Shown here one piece after another: positions 1 through 7,752 of a stretch of DNA of 55,483 nucleotides. The notes under the pieces are model-generated. The model ran no database searches and was not told where the DNA came from. It saw only the letters and a program-made list of their open reading frames with translations. Made by a program: the position numbers and the translations under genes. This stretch comes from Candidatus Mediterraneibacter intestinipullorum. GTDB lineage: Bacteria > Bacillota > Clostridia > Lachnospirales > Lachnospiraceae. Within the stretch, counting starts at the first letter, position 1; every line of letters begins with the position of its first letter. The stretch lies in NCBI GenBank assembly GCA_019118665.1, contig DWYM01000121.1, positions 1 through 55,483 of the forward strand, written 5' to 3'.

Positions 1-22
1 TTAACCTTTCAACTATCCAGAT

Positions 23-292
23 TCATTTCTGCCATGCAGCGTTTATGTTTGCCTCAAACTCTTCCCAGCTGCTTGCAAGGCAGTTCAGAAGAGTGCTCGT
101 ATCTGTACTGATTCCTTCAATCTCTGTATTGATCTTTACTACGTTTTCTTCCAGACCTACTATCGCATCTACAGCTGCCCCGGTACTCTCTTCCATTTTT
201 TTCGGGATGTTGGTCTGTATTCCGACAACCACATTGCCCAGTGCTCCTATCACACTTCCGGCATTCTCTTTTTGAAAGTTTACATTTCCCAT
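23..292 (-). CDS. Small helical WXG100-like protein of the T7SS locus
   Basis: This encodes 89 residues predicted to be mostly helical, with a SSWEEF segment near residues 74-79 that resembles a WXG-type turn and a short charged tail ending WQK. Size and position (third small gene after essC) fit the helical partner proteins encoded just before LXG polymorphic toxins in Firmicute T7SS loci. Such partners bind the toxin's N-terminal LXG domain and help target it to the secretion machine. The start is set by an AAGGAGG a few bases upstream of the ATG. The next 22 bases to the window edge hold no gene start, so the presumed toxin would lie outside. I cannot assign an exact family; the role is inferred from size, fold and neighbours. 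Confidence 0.6.
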   Translation of the reverse strand: MGNVNFQKENAGSVIGALGNVVVGIQTNIPKKMEESTGAAVDAIVGLEENVVKINTEIEGISTDTSTLLNCLASSWEEFEANINAAWQK

Positions 293-343
293 TGCAGTTC
301 CTCCTTATCAAATATAACTGACTTTAACTGCCGTACTTTTGAA

Positions 344-625
344 TTAATACAAAAAATCATCTGCCGTATCTACTTCGTTTATAAACTCTTCCACTGCCTG
401 GCTTACTTCATCGTAAATATCCGAGAATTGTCCCTTCAGGCTCTCGATCTCCTGTTTCAGCGTTTTAAAATTCTCTGCAACATTGCCTTCCACTGTCAAT
501 TCTGTCGTGATCTTCTCAAATGCTTCTATCAGAGACTCCACAATTCTTTCAGTCTCCTCACTTTGTAACCGTATTGCTTCAGCCATCTCTTGAAATTCTT
601 CATCCACTATAATGATCTCGCTCAT
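344..625 (-). CDS. Small acidic coiled-coil protein, putative LXG-toxin partner
   Basis: A 93-residue acidic helical protein with almost no aromatic core, rich in E, I and V, ending ADDFLY. I chose the ATG at 625 because GGAGGG sits just upstream. A longer reading from 646 would overlap the preceding gene and lacks a ribosome site. It lies in tandem with two other small helical proteins downstream of essC. In Bacillus-type loci this position is held by YwqI-like or related proteins that accompany LXG toxins. Nothing in the sequence shows an enzymatic motif. The function as a toxin-targeting partner is an inference from context. Confidence 0.6.
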   Translation of the reverse strand: MSEIIIVDEEFQEMAEAIRLQSEETERIVESLIEAFEKITTELTVEGNVAENFKTLKQEIESLKGQFSDIYDEVSQAVEEFINEVDTADDFLY

Positions 626-638
626 ACTCCGCCCTCCT

Positions 639-1139
639 CTAAGCATTGGCTATCATCTGATACAACGCTGCGATCTGGCCGTCCAGTGAAGCGATCTGGC
701 TCTGCAGCTGCTGGATCTGGTCTTCTCTGGTCCGGATTGCCTGCGTGATCTTTGAAAAGCTGGATTCCACCGCACTGATCGCCTGGGTCATCCTTCCGCC
801 GTTTACATCTTCGTTCATTCCTCCATGGTACTTGTTCGCGGAAAGGCTCACCGGGATAAAATTCTGGATTCCCTGCAGCCTCCTCTGGCGGTCTGCGTGC
901 TCCGACTGGAAGCGGCCCCAGGCCGCCCTCCTGTCGGATTCAAAGTTTCTTAAGCGCTCCACTTCTCTGCGCAGCCTTGCGATCTCAGTATTGAATCCGT
1001 CGATCTGTCCATTCAGCTGCCCGATCTGGCTGCGGTAACTGTTGATCCTCTGGATTCTTGCGTTTTCCGCCGCAATTCTGGCCGCCTGTGAATTTCTTCC
1101 GTATGAATTGTTGCTCCTGTAATATCTGTTGATTGCCAT
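639..1139 (-). CDS. Coiled-coil protein of T7SS toxin module (YwqH/DUF5082-like)
   Basis: The 166-residue product starts with a basic, Asn/Arg/Tyr-rich tail, followed by two long coiled-coil stretches (about residues 30-75 and 115-160) with heptads of I/L, Q and R separated by a Gly/Asn-rich link. This layout matches the YwqH-like (DUF5082) proteins found beside LXG toxins. The ATG at 1139 is chosen because GAGAGGAG lies upstream, inside the end of essC; essC's stop is 5 bases upstream of this start, so the genes are probably translated together. It ends with TAG. The family call is by architecture only; secretion-chaperone or toxin-partner activity is inferred. Confidence 0.6.
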   Translation of the reverse strand: MAINRYYRSNNSYGRNSQAARIAAENARIQRINSYRSQIGQLNGQIDGFNTEIARLRREVERLRNFESDRRAAWGRFQSEHADRQRRLQGIQNFIPVSLSANKYHGGMNEDVNGGRMTQAISAVESSFSKITQAIRTREDQIQQLQSQIASLDGQIAALYQMIANA

Positions 1140-1143
1140 TTGA

Positions 1144-4100
1144 TCACTCCTCTCTCGCATATTTCGGCAGACGTAGTCTGCGGTATGTTCCGTTCTTAAA
1201 CAGCAGTCCGTCTCCGAACTGCGGCAGTTCTTTCATACTGCTGATCGGGAAGATCGTCGTCACTCCCTGGGAGCTTAAGACAAGCCCGTTGGATGCCTGC
1301 TTTACCAGCTTGTTGACTTCATCAATCCCCCTCACCTTCGCGGCATGGACGCTGATCACATTGGTAATCCCCAGATTTCCACATTCTTTCAGCAACGGCG
1401 CGACCTTATTCATCTCCGGTTTGATAAACTCTATGAAGTCATCCACATCGTCGACCACAACCGTAAAGTATCCCATCTCTTCCACCAGCTTTTTGGGATT
1501 GGTGCCCGGCCTGCTTTCCATCAGCTCTTCCAGCTTCTGTTTTCTCCTTTCAATCTCTTCAGTAAGATCCTGGATAAATCCGGCTGTCTGCTCCTGTTCC
1601 CTGACATAGCACACACCCTCCATGGACGCACAGGCGAACAGTTCCATACTTCTGGAATCAAAGACATAGGTCTTTCCTTTCTCTCTTGCCTGATCCACAA
1701 GTACCTGGAGCATATTGGTCTTTCCGGTACCTGTACCGCCGATGATCACAAACGGGCTTGCACTCTTCTCAAAACCTCTTACCTGAACCCTGTCCGTATC
1801 CAGGCCCACCTGATAGTCTTCCTCTCCGACAGCTTCGTAGTCCGGAAGCATGGAAGCGTACAGTTCATCCGGAAGCACCGGGATATGGGGCGCTTCTTTG
1901 CCCGGATATAACTCCCGGATCTCCTTCGTCAGCTTTTTCAGCGATCTGCTGTATTCCACTTCATTATCGCAGGGCGCCATTGTATAGATCTGGAGTACGT
2001 GTACGTCATCCTGCTTAATCAGAGCGCGTCCCCGGATCTCTGCCTGCTTGTAGGGACTCCTCCCCACTGCCAGGAAGATCTCGTTCTCGTCAAAGTTATA
2101 ACCTGCGATCTTATTTTTGAAATTATTGAGGGTGGCCTGACGGATCGAATTTATTCTTGTGGTGGTCGCCACTACATAAATTCCGAGCCCCAGTCCGTCT
2201 CTTGTAAGTTTGGTGAAAACCTCTTCATCCTCGATACCCATCTCCTTAATCACATCGAAATGGTCGATGGCGATCATAAGGGCTTTTAACGGTGTCTCTG
2301 CCAGCTCATTGTATGCTTCCAGTGAGGAAACTGCATACTTGGCGAACAGTTTTTTTCTCAGTTTCATCTCTGAGGCCATTTTCTTTTTAAATTTCCAGTA
2401 TCTTTCTTCTTCATCAATGGAAATATACTCCGCTGTGTGTGGGAGCTCTTTCATTGCCATCATTCCACTGTTTCCATAATCCAAAATATAGAAATTCAGC
2501 AGATCCACATCGTTCAGAATAGCAAGGCTTGCAACGATTGTCGTGAGGAAGACTGTTTTTCCATAACCGCTTGAGGCCACAAACAGGAGGTTCCCATCCT
2601 TTGCAAAATCCAGTTCAAGCTCCTCCTGACTCTGTGTCTCGGGAATATCTATCCGCCCGATACATACAGACAGGTTCAGCTTTTCCTCCTCCTCGGGATA
2701 AGCTTCTTCATCCATCTGCACATCCTCTGTATCCTCTGCTGTATACGGACTGATGATCATCGGCTCCAGCGGCGGCAGCCACGGCCGTTTGACCTCCACT
2801 TCCTCTTCCCTGTCATACACATCCCTGATATGATCGATCACCACGTCAAGCTGTGTCTGTACCGCTTTCTGCTCCTCTTTCTTCCCGCTTAAGTCCTGAT
2901 TGATCAGTTCTCCCTGTCCCAGTTCATTGACAGTATAGATCCTCTCATCCAGGGTCACATCTTTTTCCTGTTCCTTGATATAAGCCGCTCCGCTCCACGC
3001 TGACTGGAACAGCTCGTAAATCTCGTTGTTGCCTACCTGGAGATATGCCCGCCCCGGCAGCGTGATGCTCGCCGCGTCCGGGGTCTTTAACACTTCCTTG
3101 CTGTCGCTTTCGTCCTGCACTTTCAGGCACAGCTTAAATTTGCTGTTGCTCCATATCTGATCGTCTACCACTCCGGTAGGCTTCTGTGTTGCCAGGATGA
3201 GGTGGACGCCCAGGCTTCTTCCGATGCGGGCTGCGGACACCAGCTCTTTCATAAAGTCCGGCTGTTCTTTTTTGAGCTCAGCGAACTCATCGCTGATGAT
3301 GAACAGATGGGGGATAGGCTCGGCTGCCTCTCCCGCTTTAAAGAGCTTCATGTATCCGTTAATATGGTTTACCCCATGCTCGCTGAATACCCGCTGCCTT
3401 CTTGACAGCTCTGCCTTGACGGATGCCAGCGCCCTCATGCTCTCGCTTCCGTCCAGATTGGTGATGGTTCCCAGCAGATGGGGCAGATTTTTAAACAGAT
3501 TAGCCATGCCCCCACCCTTGTAGTCGATCAGAAGCAGCCCCACCTCGTGGGGATGGAAATTCACGGCAAGGGACAAAATATAACTCTGTATGGTCTCGGA
3601 TTTTCCGGAACCTGTCGTTCCGGCGACCAGTCCGTGGGGACCATGCGCTTTTTCGTGAAGGTTCAAAGAAAGCACGTCTGCCGCAGCCCTCATTCCGAGC
3701 GGTACTGCAAGTGACTTGTGTGACTGGCTCTGCTGCCATCTGCCGCGTATGTTCAGTTCTTCCGGGTGCTGCACTCCGTACATCTCAAAAAATGTGACAC
3801 TCTTGGGGATATGGCTTGTGATGCCCTGCTCGTGCTCCAATACGCCCAAATCCCTTGCCATCCACTCAAAGTCTGTCCCTTTCTCCTGATACAGTTCCAG
3901 CTTTTGCTTCTTATATTCCCGCTCTTCCAGAAGCAATGTAGCTTCCTTTGAGTTTTCCAGCAGCAGTACTGTACCGATGTATTCGGGCAGGTTTGCGCGC
4001 AGATAACTGGTGTAGATAATGGAAAAGCCCAGCTCATCTCCATCCATCCTCAGATATTCCATGACCGCATGGTCCATCACAAAGGACGGCTCGTCGATCA

Positions 4101-5475
4101 GGAACAGATAATGGGGCATGAACCTTGCCTCCTTCTTTCCTTCCTCCAGCCGGGTACGGCGGTCTTTCAGTATCTGATTCATGCTTCCGAGTATCATGTC
4201 TCTCGTCCGCTCTGAGTGGATCATCCCCAGCACGTTGAGCGCCTGCAGCCTTGTATGGGGCAGCCAGCGCATCCAGGCAAATTCGTCCTCATACTTCGGA
4301 TCATACACAGCGATGATCTGAAGGTCATGATAAGACTGGAAGAAGACAAGCTGGGAAACCAGAAGCCTGATCTGACGATGCAGGTTCTCCTTTTCGCCTA
4401 CCAGTCCAAGGTGTGCCTTTTTCAGATCGATGACTTTGGGTCTGTCTATGACGGAAAACCTCTGCCGCAGCTCTCTTGCCGCATCTGCCAGAGGGTCCTC
4501 CTCAGCGTCCCACTGCTGCTCTTTGCTGTCAATGCGAAAGGAGGTCCCGCCTTTGCTGTGTCCCACAGCCACTGTGAGGAAATCATCATCTGACTGTACG
4601 CGCTCATAGATACGGCTGTCATAGTCATGTACTTTCCGGCACAGTTCCTCCACGGACGGATACTGGAACCGGTACACATTCTGTTCATTTTTGTATGCCT
4701 GGGCGATCTCTCCCTGCTTTTTCCACAAATATTCTATGTAACGTTTTTCTCTGTTTTTATTCTTTTCCTTGAGCTCTTTATTGTCATTTACATATTTCAC
4801 ACCGGAAAAGATTACTGTCATTCCTGTGGCGGACGCAGACATCAGCATATAGATCCCCCTGCCCATCAGCAGTCCGATCCCTACGGTGACCGCTGCCATC
4901 CCAAGCGGAGGGAGAATGGTCGCGATCAGCCCTTTTTTGTCCCTCTTCTCCTTCTTTCCGGGCAGTTCCAGGGCGATCTTCTCTGTGGACAGCCTGCGTA
5001 TCAGGCGGGGTGAGCGCTTGTACACCGGAAAGCCCTCGAAAGGCTGGTCCGTCCGACACCGTTCCTGGAGGCTGCATGTGTACTCCTGCGCGCTGCCCGC
5101 GACCGTGACCTGATCTGTATCAAAAATAATCTTCAAGCTATGAAGGAACAGGACGTCGCCCGGGGCAATCTTCACCCTCCCCTCACCGACGGACTGCTGG
5201 TTCAGATACAGCCATTTCTCCCCGGCCGGTTCAAGGAGCATCTCATCGCCCTTGAGATACAGTCGGGCAGGTGTTCCTTCCATCCGGATCTCCGCCTCAT
5301 TCCCCGCAGAGATGCGAAGCTCTTCCGGCCGATCAAAGATATGCACTTCCTCTCCCAGCAGAAAAACACTCCTGCCATTCATGTCCTGCCATTCATTCTC
5401 CTTTAGCTCTTCTTTCTGTCCCGCTGTCGGGATTTCTGTATATCCACTTGTGGTTTCTGTAAGTATGTACTTCAT
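1144..5475 (-). CDS. essC: T7SS motor ATPase EssC/YukB
   Basis: EssC is the membrane-anchored FtsK/SpoIIIE-type ATPase that powers T7SSb export. The 1443-residue protein is close to the usual length. It has an N-terminal forkhead-associated region (about 1-180), two membrane segments around 185-225, and three P-loop domains. Walker A motifs are GTTGSGKS at 619-626, ASSGYGKT at 967-974 and GGTGTGKT at 1246-1253. An acidic Walker B (FIISDE) lies near 725-730 in the first domain, so that domain should hydrolyse ATP; VVVDDVDD near 1339-1346 serves the third. I start at 5475, where AGAGGA precedes the ATG 4 bases after the essB stop. The frame stays open 264 bases further upstream, but that region is the essB coding sequence in another frame. 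It is the last core gene of the locus; small toxin-partner genes follow. Confidence 0.97.
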   Translation of the reverse strand: MKYILTETTSGYTEIPTAGQKEELKENEWQDMNGRSVFLLGEEVHIFDRPEELRISAGNEAEIRMEGTPARLYLKGDEMLLEPAGEKWLYLNQQSVGEGRVKIAPGDVLFLHSLKIIFDTDQVTVAGSAQEYTCSLQERCRTDQPFEGFPVYKRSPRLIRRLSTEKIALELPGKKEKRDKKGLIATILPPLGMAAVTVGIGLLMGRGIYMLMSASATGMTVIFSGVKYVNDNKELKEKNKNREKRYIEYLWKKQGEIAQAYKNEQNVYRFQYPSVEELCRKVHDYDSRIYERVQSDDDFLTVAVGHSKGGTSFRIDSKEQQWDAEEDPLADAARELRQRFSVIDRPKVIDLKKAHLGLVGEKENLHRQIRLLVSQLVFFQSYHDLQIIAVYDPKYEDEFAWMRWLPHTRLQALNVLGMIHSERTRDMILGSMNQILKDRRTRLEEGKKEARFMPHYLFLIDEPSFVMDHAVMEYLRMDGDELGFSIIYTSYLRANLPEYIGTVLLLENSKEATLLLEEREYKKQKLELYQEKGTDFEWMARDLGVLEHEQGITSHIPKSVTFFEMYGVQHPEELNIRGRWQQSQSHKSLAVPLGMRAAADVLSLNLHEKAHGPHGLVAGTTGSGKSETIQSYILSLAVNFHPHEVGLLLIDYKGGGMANLFKNLPHLLGTITNLDGSESMRALASVKAELSRRQRVFSEHGVNHINGYMKLFKAGEAAEPIPHLFIISDEFAELKKEQPDFMKELVSAARIGRSLGVHLILATQKPTGVVDDQIWSNSKFKLCLKVQDESDSKEVLKTPDAASITLPGRAYLQVGNNEIYELFQSAWSGAAYIKEQEKDVTLDERIYTVNELGQGELINQDLSGKKEEQKAVQTQLDVVIDHIRDVYDREEEVEVKRPWLPPLEPMIISPYTAEDTEDVQMDEEAYPEEEEKLNLSVCIGRIDIPETQSQEELELDFAKDGNLLFVASSGYGKTVFLTTIVASLAILNDVDLLNFYILDYGNSGMMAMKELPHTAEYISIDEEERYWKFKKKMASEMKLRKKLFAKYAVSSLEAYNELAETPLKALMIAIDHFDVIKEMGIEDEEVFTKLTRDGLGLGIYVVATTTRINSIRQATLNNFKNKIAGYNFDENEIFLAVGRSPYKQAEIRGRALIKQDDVHVLQIYTMAPCDNEVEYSRSLKKLTKEIRELYPGKEAPHIPVLPDELYASMLPDYEAVGEEDYQVGLDTDRVQVRGFEKSASPFVIIGGTGTGKTNMLQVLVDQAREKGKTYVFDSRSMELFACASMEGVCYVREQEQTAGFIQDLTEEIERRKQKLEELMESRPGTNPKKLVEEMGYFTVVVDDVDDFIEFIKPEMNKVAPLLKECGNLGITNVISVHAAKVRGIDEVNKLVKQASNGLVLSSQGVTTIFPISSMKELPQFGDGLLFKNGTYRRLRLPKYAREE

Positions 5476-5479
5476 TGTC

Positions 5480-6667
5480 TTATTCCTCTGTTTTCTCTGC
5501 CCCATAAGAAATCCCGAGATTATCCGCAAGCCCCCTGATCTCTTCCCGCAGTTCCTGTTCCCTGTTGTTCTTCTCCTCCCCGGAAAGCCCGCTTCCCTGT
5601 TCCAGCTGGTCAAGTTCCTGCATATATGCATACAGCAGGAGCTGGTTATCAGACATCTGCATCGCAAGCTCCTCTGCCTCTGCCACTTCCAGCCGTCCCA
5701 GGTGGATCCAGTAGTTGAACACTGTCTCGCTGGCGTCATAAGTAATCTTGCTCAGTATCGCCTCTTTGTCCGCAGTGCTGAACGTATCCACTGCCTGTCC
5801 CTGGATATATGCTGTGGCAAGGATGTATTTCTGCGGGCGCTCTATGTCCTCGACGGCAAAGTCCCGGAGAGAATCGATAACAGTGATGTAATCTTTCTTC
5901 AGGAATGCGTCGTTCGCCGCTGTTATCCGCTCCTGACGCGGGATGTACCAGCCAAAACTGTATATGCCTGCTGCCAGGAGCCCTGCCAGCGCAAATGCGG
6001 AGACAACCGCATATACAGTCAGGATCCGCTGTTTCTTCCGGTCTACTCTGAGAGTGGTCTTCTCCTCTCTGCTCCGGGCATTCTCATACATCTTCACCAG
6101 CAGGCTTTTTTCTTCCTGCAGGGTCTCCGGAGTCATAAGCTTTACAAATTCTTCTTTCTTCTTCAGGATTTCCGCCCCGCCCGAGAGGTAATCGTCATAC
6201 GGTCTGGAGCCTTCCATAATATATCCGATCAGCGCCTGATACATATTCAGGAACTGTTGTTTTCTGTCTTCGTCGTGAGCAGGGATGATATCCCTTTTCT
6301 TCACTTTTACCTTTCCCAGTCTATCATAATACAGGTTCTTTGGGCAGAGTGAAAATTCAAACTTCATATAAAGTTTCTCCAGTTCTGCCACCTGCATCAG
6401 AACTTCCATCTTCTTGATCTTGTCCTCTTTTTTAAGCTGCTCAAAAGGGGCCATTTCCCCTGTCTCAAACTTCATACAAAGCGTCTCTTTTTCTTCCTCG
6501 ATCACACAGGGAAGCAGCAGTGCATCTTCCTGTTCCAGCCTCTGGTAATCATAGGATGTCTTCGCCGCCATATCCGCCTTCTGTACCCGGATCTCTGTCA
6601 CTATTTCTATCTGTTCCGCCATAGGCTCCGCTGATACCTTATTCGCGTTGTTCTTTTGCTTTTTCAT
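5480..6667 (-). CDS. essB: T7SS membrane protein EssB/YukC
   Basis: The 395-residue product has a cytoplasmic pseudokinase-like half, one membrane helix at about residues 216-240 (a V/A/L run ending SFGWYIPR), and an extracytoplasmic helical domain rich in TPR-like helices. This is the EssB/YukC architecture, which forms a dimer bridging EssC and the rest of the T7SS channel. The start at 6667 follows GAGGGAG; an earlier in-frame ATG at 6730 would run into the preceding yukD gene. It is 4 bases from essC, indicating tight operon coupling. No key motif is missing that I can judge. Identification is by topology, length and gene order. Confidence 0.92.
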   Translation of the reverse strand: MKKQKNNANKVSAEPMAEQIEIVTEIRVQKADMAAKTSYDYQRLEQEDALLLPCVIEEEKETLCMKFETGEMAPFEQLKKEDKIKKMEVLMQVAELEKLYMKFEFSLCPKNLYYDRLGKVKVKKRDIIPAHDEDRKQQFLNMYQALIGYIMEGSRPYDDYLSGGAEILKKKEEFVKLMTPETLQEEKSLLVKMYENARSREEKTTLRVDRKKQRILTVYAVVSAFALAGLLAAGIYSFGWYIPRQERITAANDAFLKKDYITVIDSLRDFAVEDIERPQKYILATAYIQGQAVDTFSTADKEAILSKITYDASETVFNYWIHLGRLEVAEAEELAMQMSDNQLLLYAYMQELDQLEQGSGLSGEEKNNREQELREEIRGLADNLGISYGAEKTEE

Positions 6668-6701
6668 CTGTCTCCCTCGCTCTTTCCTTGGTATGTAAGC
6701 T

Positions 6702-6929
6702 CTAACTGATGTTGAGTATGTCTCCTTCATAAATATTTCCCTGCCTGAATGTAAGCATTGGGTTTACATATCTGGTCTGTCTGCGGGAATATATCTTCAA
6801 CTGTATAGCCGGCGCCAGAGGAGCAAAGCATCCGTTTTCCACAAGGATTCTGTAAACCTCCTGTATCCGCTGCTCCGGTTTTACGATCACATCCAGGCTT
6901 CTCTCATTCTCCGTAATCGTAAGCCTCAT
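6702..6929 (-). CDS. esaB: Ubiquitin-like T7SS protein EsaB/YukD
   Basis: A 75-residue protein with the beta-grasp layout of YukD/EsaB: an N-terminal beta hairpin (MRLTITENERSLDVIV), a helix (IQEVYRILVENG) and C-terminal strands ending EGDILNIS. The family is a cytosolic regulator or accessory of T7SSb export. The ATG at 6929 is chosen because AGGAGGGAG stands just upstream; it overlaps the end of essA by 26 bases. Gene order esxA-essA-esaB-essB-essC is that of Staphylococcus aureus, which supports the call. No Gly-Gly conjugation tail is present, as expected for this family. Confidence 0.9.
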   Translation of the reverse strand: MRLTITENERSLDVIVKPEQRIQEVYRILVENGCFAPLAPAIQLKIYSRRQTRYVNPMLTFRQGNIYEGDILNIS

Positions 6930-7323
6930 CCTGAATCTCCCTCCTTTTCTTTTGTCTGTGTTTCTGATAGAAGAACAGTATGATAAGAAATGCCAGCACC
7001 ATGGCTTCGAGCGCCACCAGCATGCCCTGCCCTCCATTTCCGTACGCACGGCTCGCAGCGCCGGTCTTTGTCAGGGGCGAATCTATGGTGAATAGCTGCG
7101 CCCGGATCTCTGTCATATCTTTCACATCCTGGGTCGTATGCGTATCAAATATCTGGTCCCGGATCTCTGTCAGTTCTTTTTCCTGTTCTTTCTGAGCAGC
7201 TTTTATCTGCTGCTCTATATCAGGTGAGAACACAGGCATCCCATATAGATCGCTTAATGGGACCTGCTCGCCCTGATTCCCATCCAGAACGCCCGGGTTA
7301 AGTTCAATATCACTGTCCGCCAT
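6904..7323 (-). CDS. essA: Putative T7SS membrane protein EssA
   Basis: The 139-residue product has a soluble N-terminal part with a long charged helix (about 35-80), then one hydrophobic helix at about 100-119, followed by a short basic cytoplasmic tail (KHRQKKRR). EssA proteins are small, poorly conserved single-span membrane parts of T7SSb machines with this topology. Here it sits between esxA and esaB, exactly where essA stands in S. aureus. GGAGGTG precedes the ATG. I rely on topology and synteny rather than sequence motifs, so the identity is probable but not certain. Confidence 0.75.
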   Translation of the reverse strand: MADSDIELNPGVLDGNQGEQVPLSDLYGMPVFSPDIEQQIKAAQKEQEKELTEIRDQIFDTHTTQDVKDMTEIRAQLFTIDSPLTKTGAASRAYGNGGQGMLVALEAMVLAFLIILFFYQKHRQKKRREIQDEAYDYGE

Positions 7324-7350
7324 CTGCTACACCTCCATTTCTCGCAAAAT

Positions 7351-7377
7351 GGGGAAGCACATCTGCGGTGCTTCCCC
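7351..7377 (-). terminator. Hairpin after esxA, likely attenuator
   Basis: A perfect 10-bp stem (7351-7360 with 7368-7377, GGGGAAGCAC and its complement) with a 7-base loop lies 10 bases after the esxA stop and 28 bases before the essA start. On the minus strand it is followed only by ATTTTG, so it is a weak terminator or an mRNA-stabilising stem. Such an element would let esxA be made in excess over the membrane components. Confidence 0.7.
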
Positions 7378-7387
7378 TCGCTGTAAC

Positions 7388-7678
7388 TTATCCTCGGTTC
7401 GCAGTTCCGGCAGCCTGGTCAAATTCTGCATATTGCTCTGCATTTGTGACAACACCCTGACCGATGTCATTGATCAGGTCTCTCATTGCCTCAAAGCTTG
7501 GCGCCATCTCGGCTACTCTTGCGGCAAATCCTTCATAACCGCTTCCTTCCCAGAGTTCCGGGAGCTGGTTGTTGACAACATCATTCAGATAGTTCTGAAG
7601 CGTGGTCACATCTTCCACATGACTTGCGATCTCCCTTCCTCTCGCGATCACATCTTCTGTGTTCATTCTGATACTCAT
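7388..7678 (-). CDS. esxA: WXG100 secreted protein EsxA/YukE
   Basis: The 96-residue protein has the WXG100 features: a helical hairpin with W43-E-G45 at the turn and a C-terminal Y83-xxx-D87 element of the type used as a T7SS export signal. EsxA is secreted as a dimer and needed for machine activity. The ATG at 7678 is preceded by AAGGAGG; the frame is open further upstream but without a start site. It lies 74 bases downstream of esaA. A stable hairpin follows the gene, which fits high expression relative to the rest of the operon. Confidence 0.95.
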   Translation of the reverse strand: MSIRMNTEDVIARGREIASHVEDVTTLQNYLNDVVNNQLPELWEGSGYEGFAARVAEMAPSFEAMRDLINDIGQGVVTNAEQYAEFDQAAGTANRG

Positions 7679-7752
7679 AGTTTTTCCTCCTTCTCTGTCC
7701 CTGATTTCGCCAGGGATCATTGTAAAATATATTGCAACGCTGTCAAAACAGC

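Noticed and set aside
5476-5739. Extra 88-residue N-terminal extension of EssC
   Set aside because: The open frame upstream of 5475 overlaps essB in another frame, is rich in Arg/Trp/Cys, and lacks a ribosome site. The ATG at 5475 has one.
5252-6352. 366-codon plus-strand open frame opposite essB/essC
   Set aside because: It crosses two well-supported genes on the other strand, has no promoter or ribosome site, and shows no recognisable domain.
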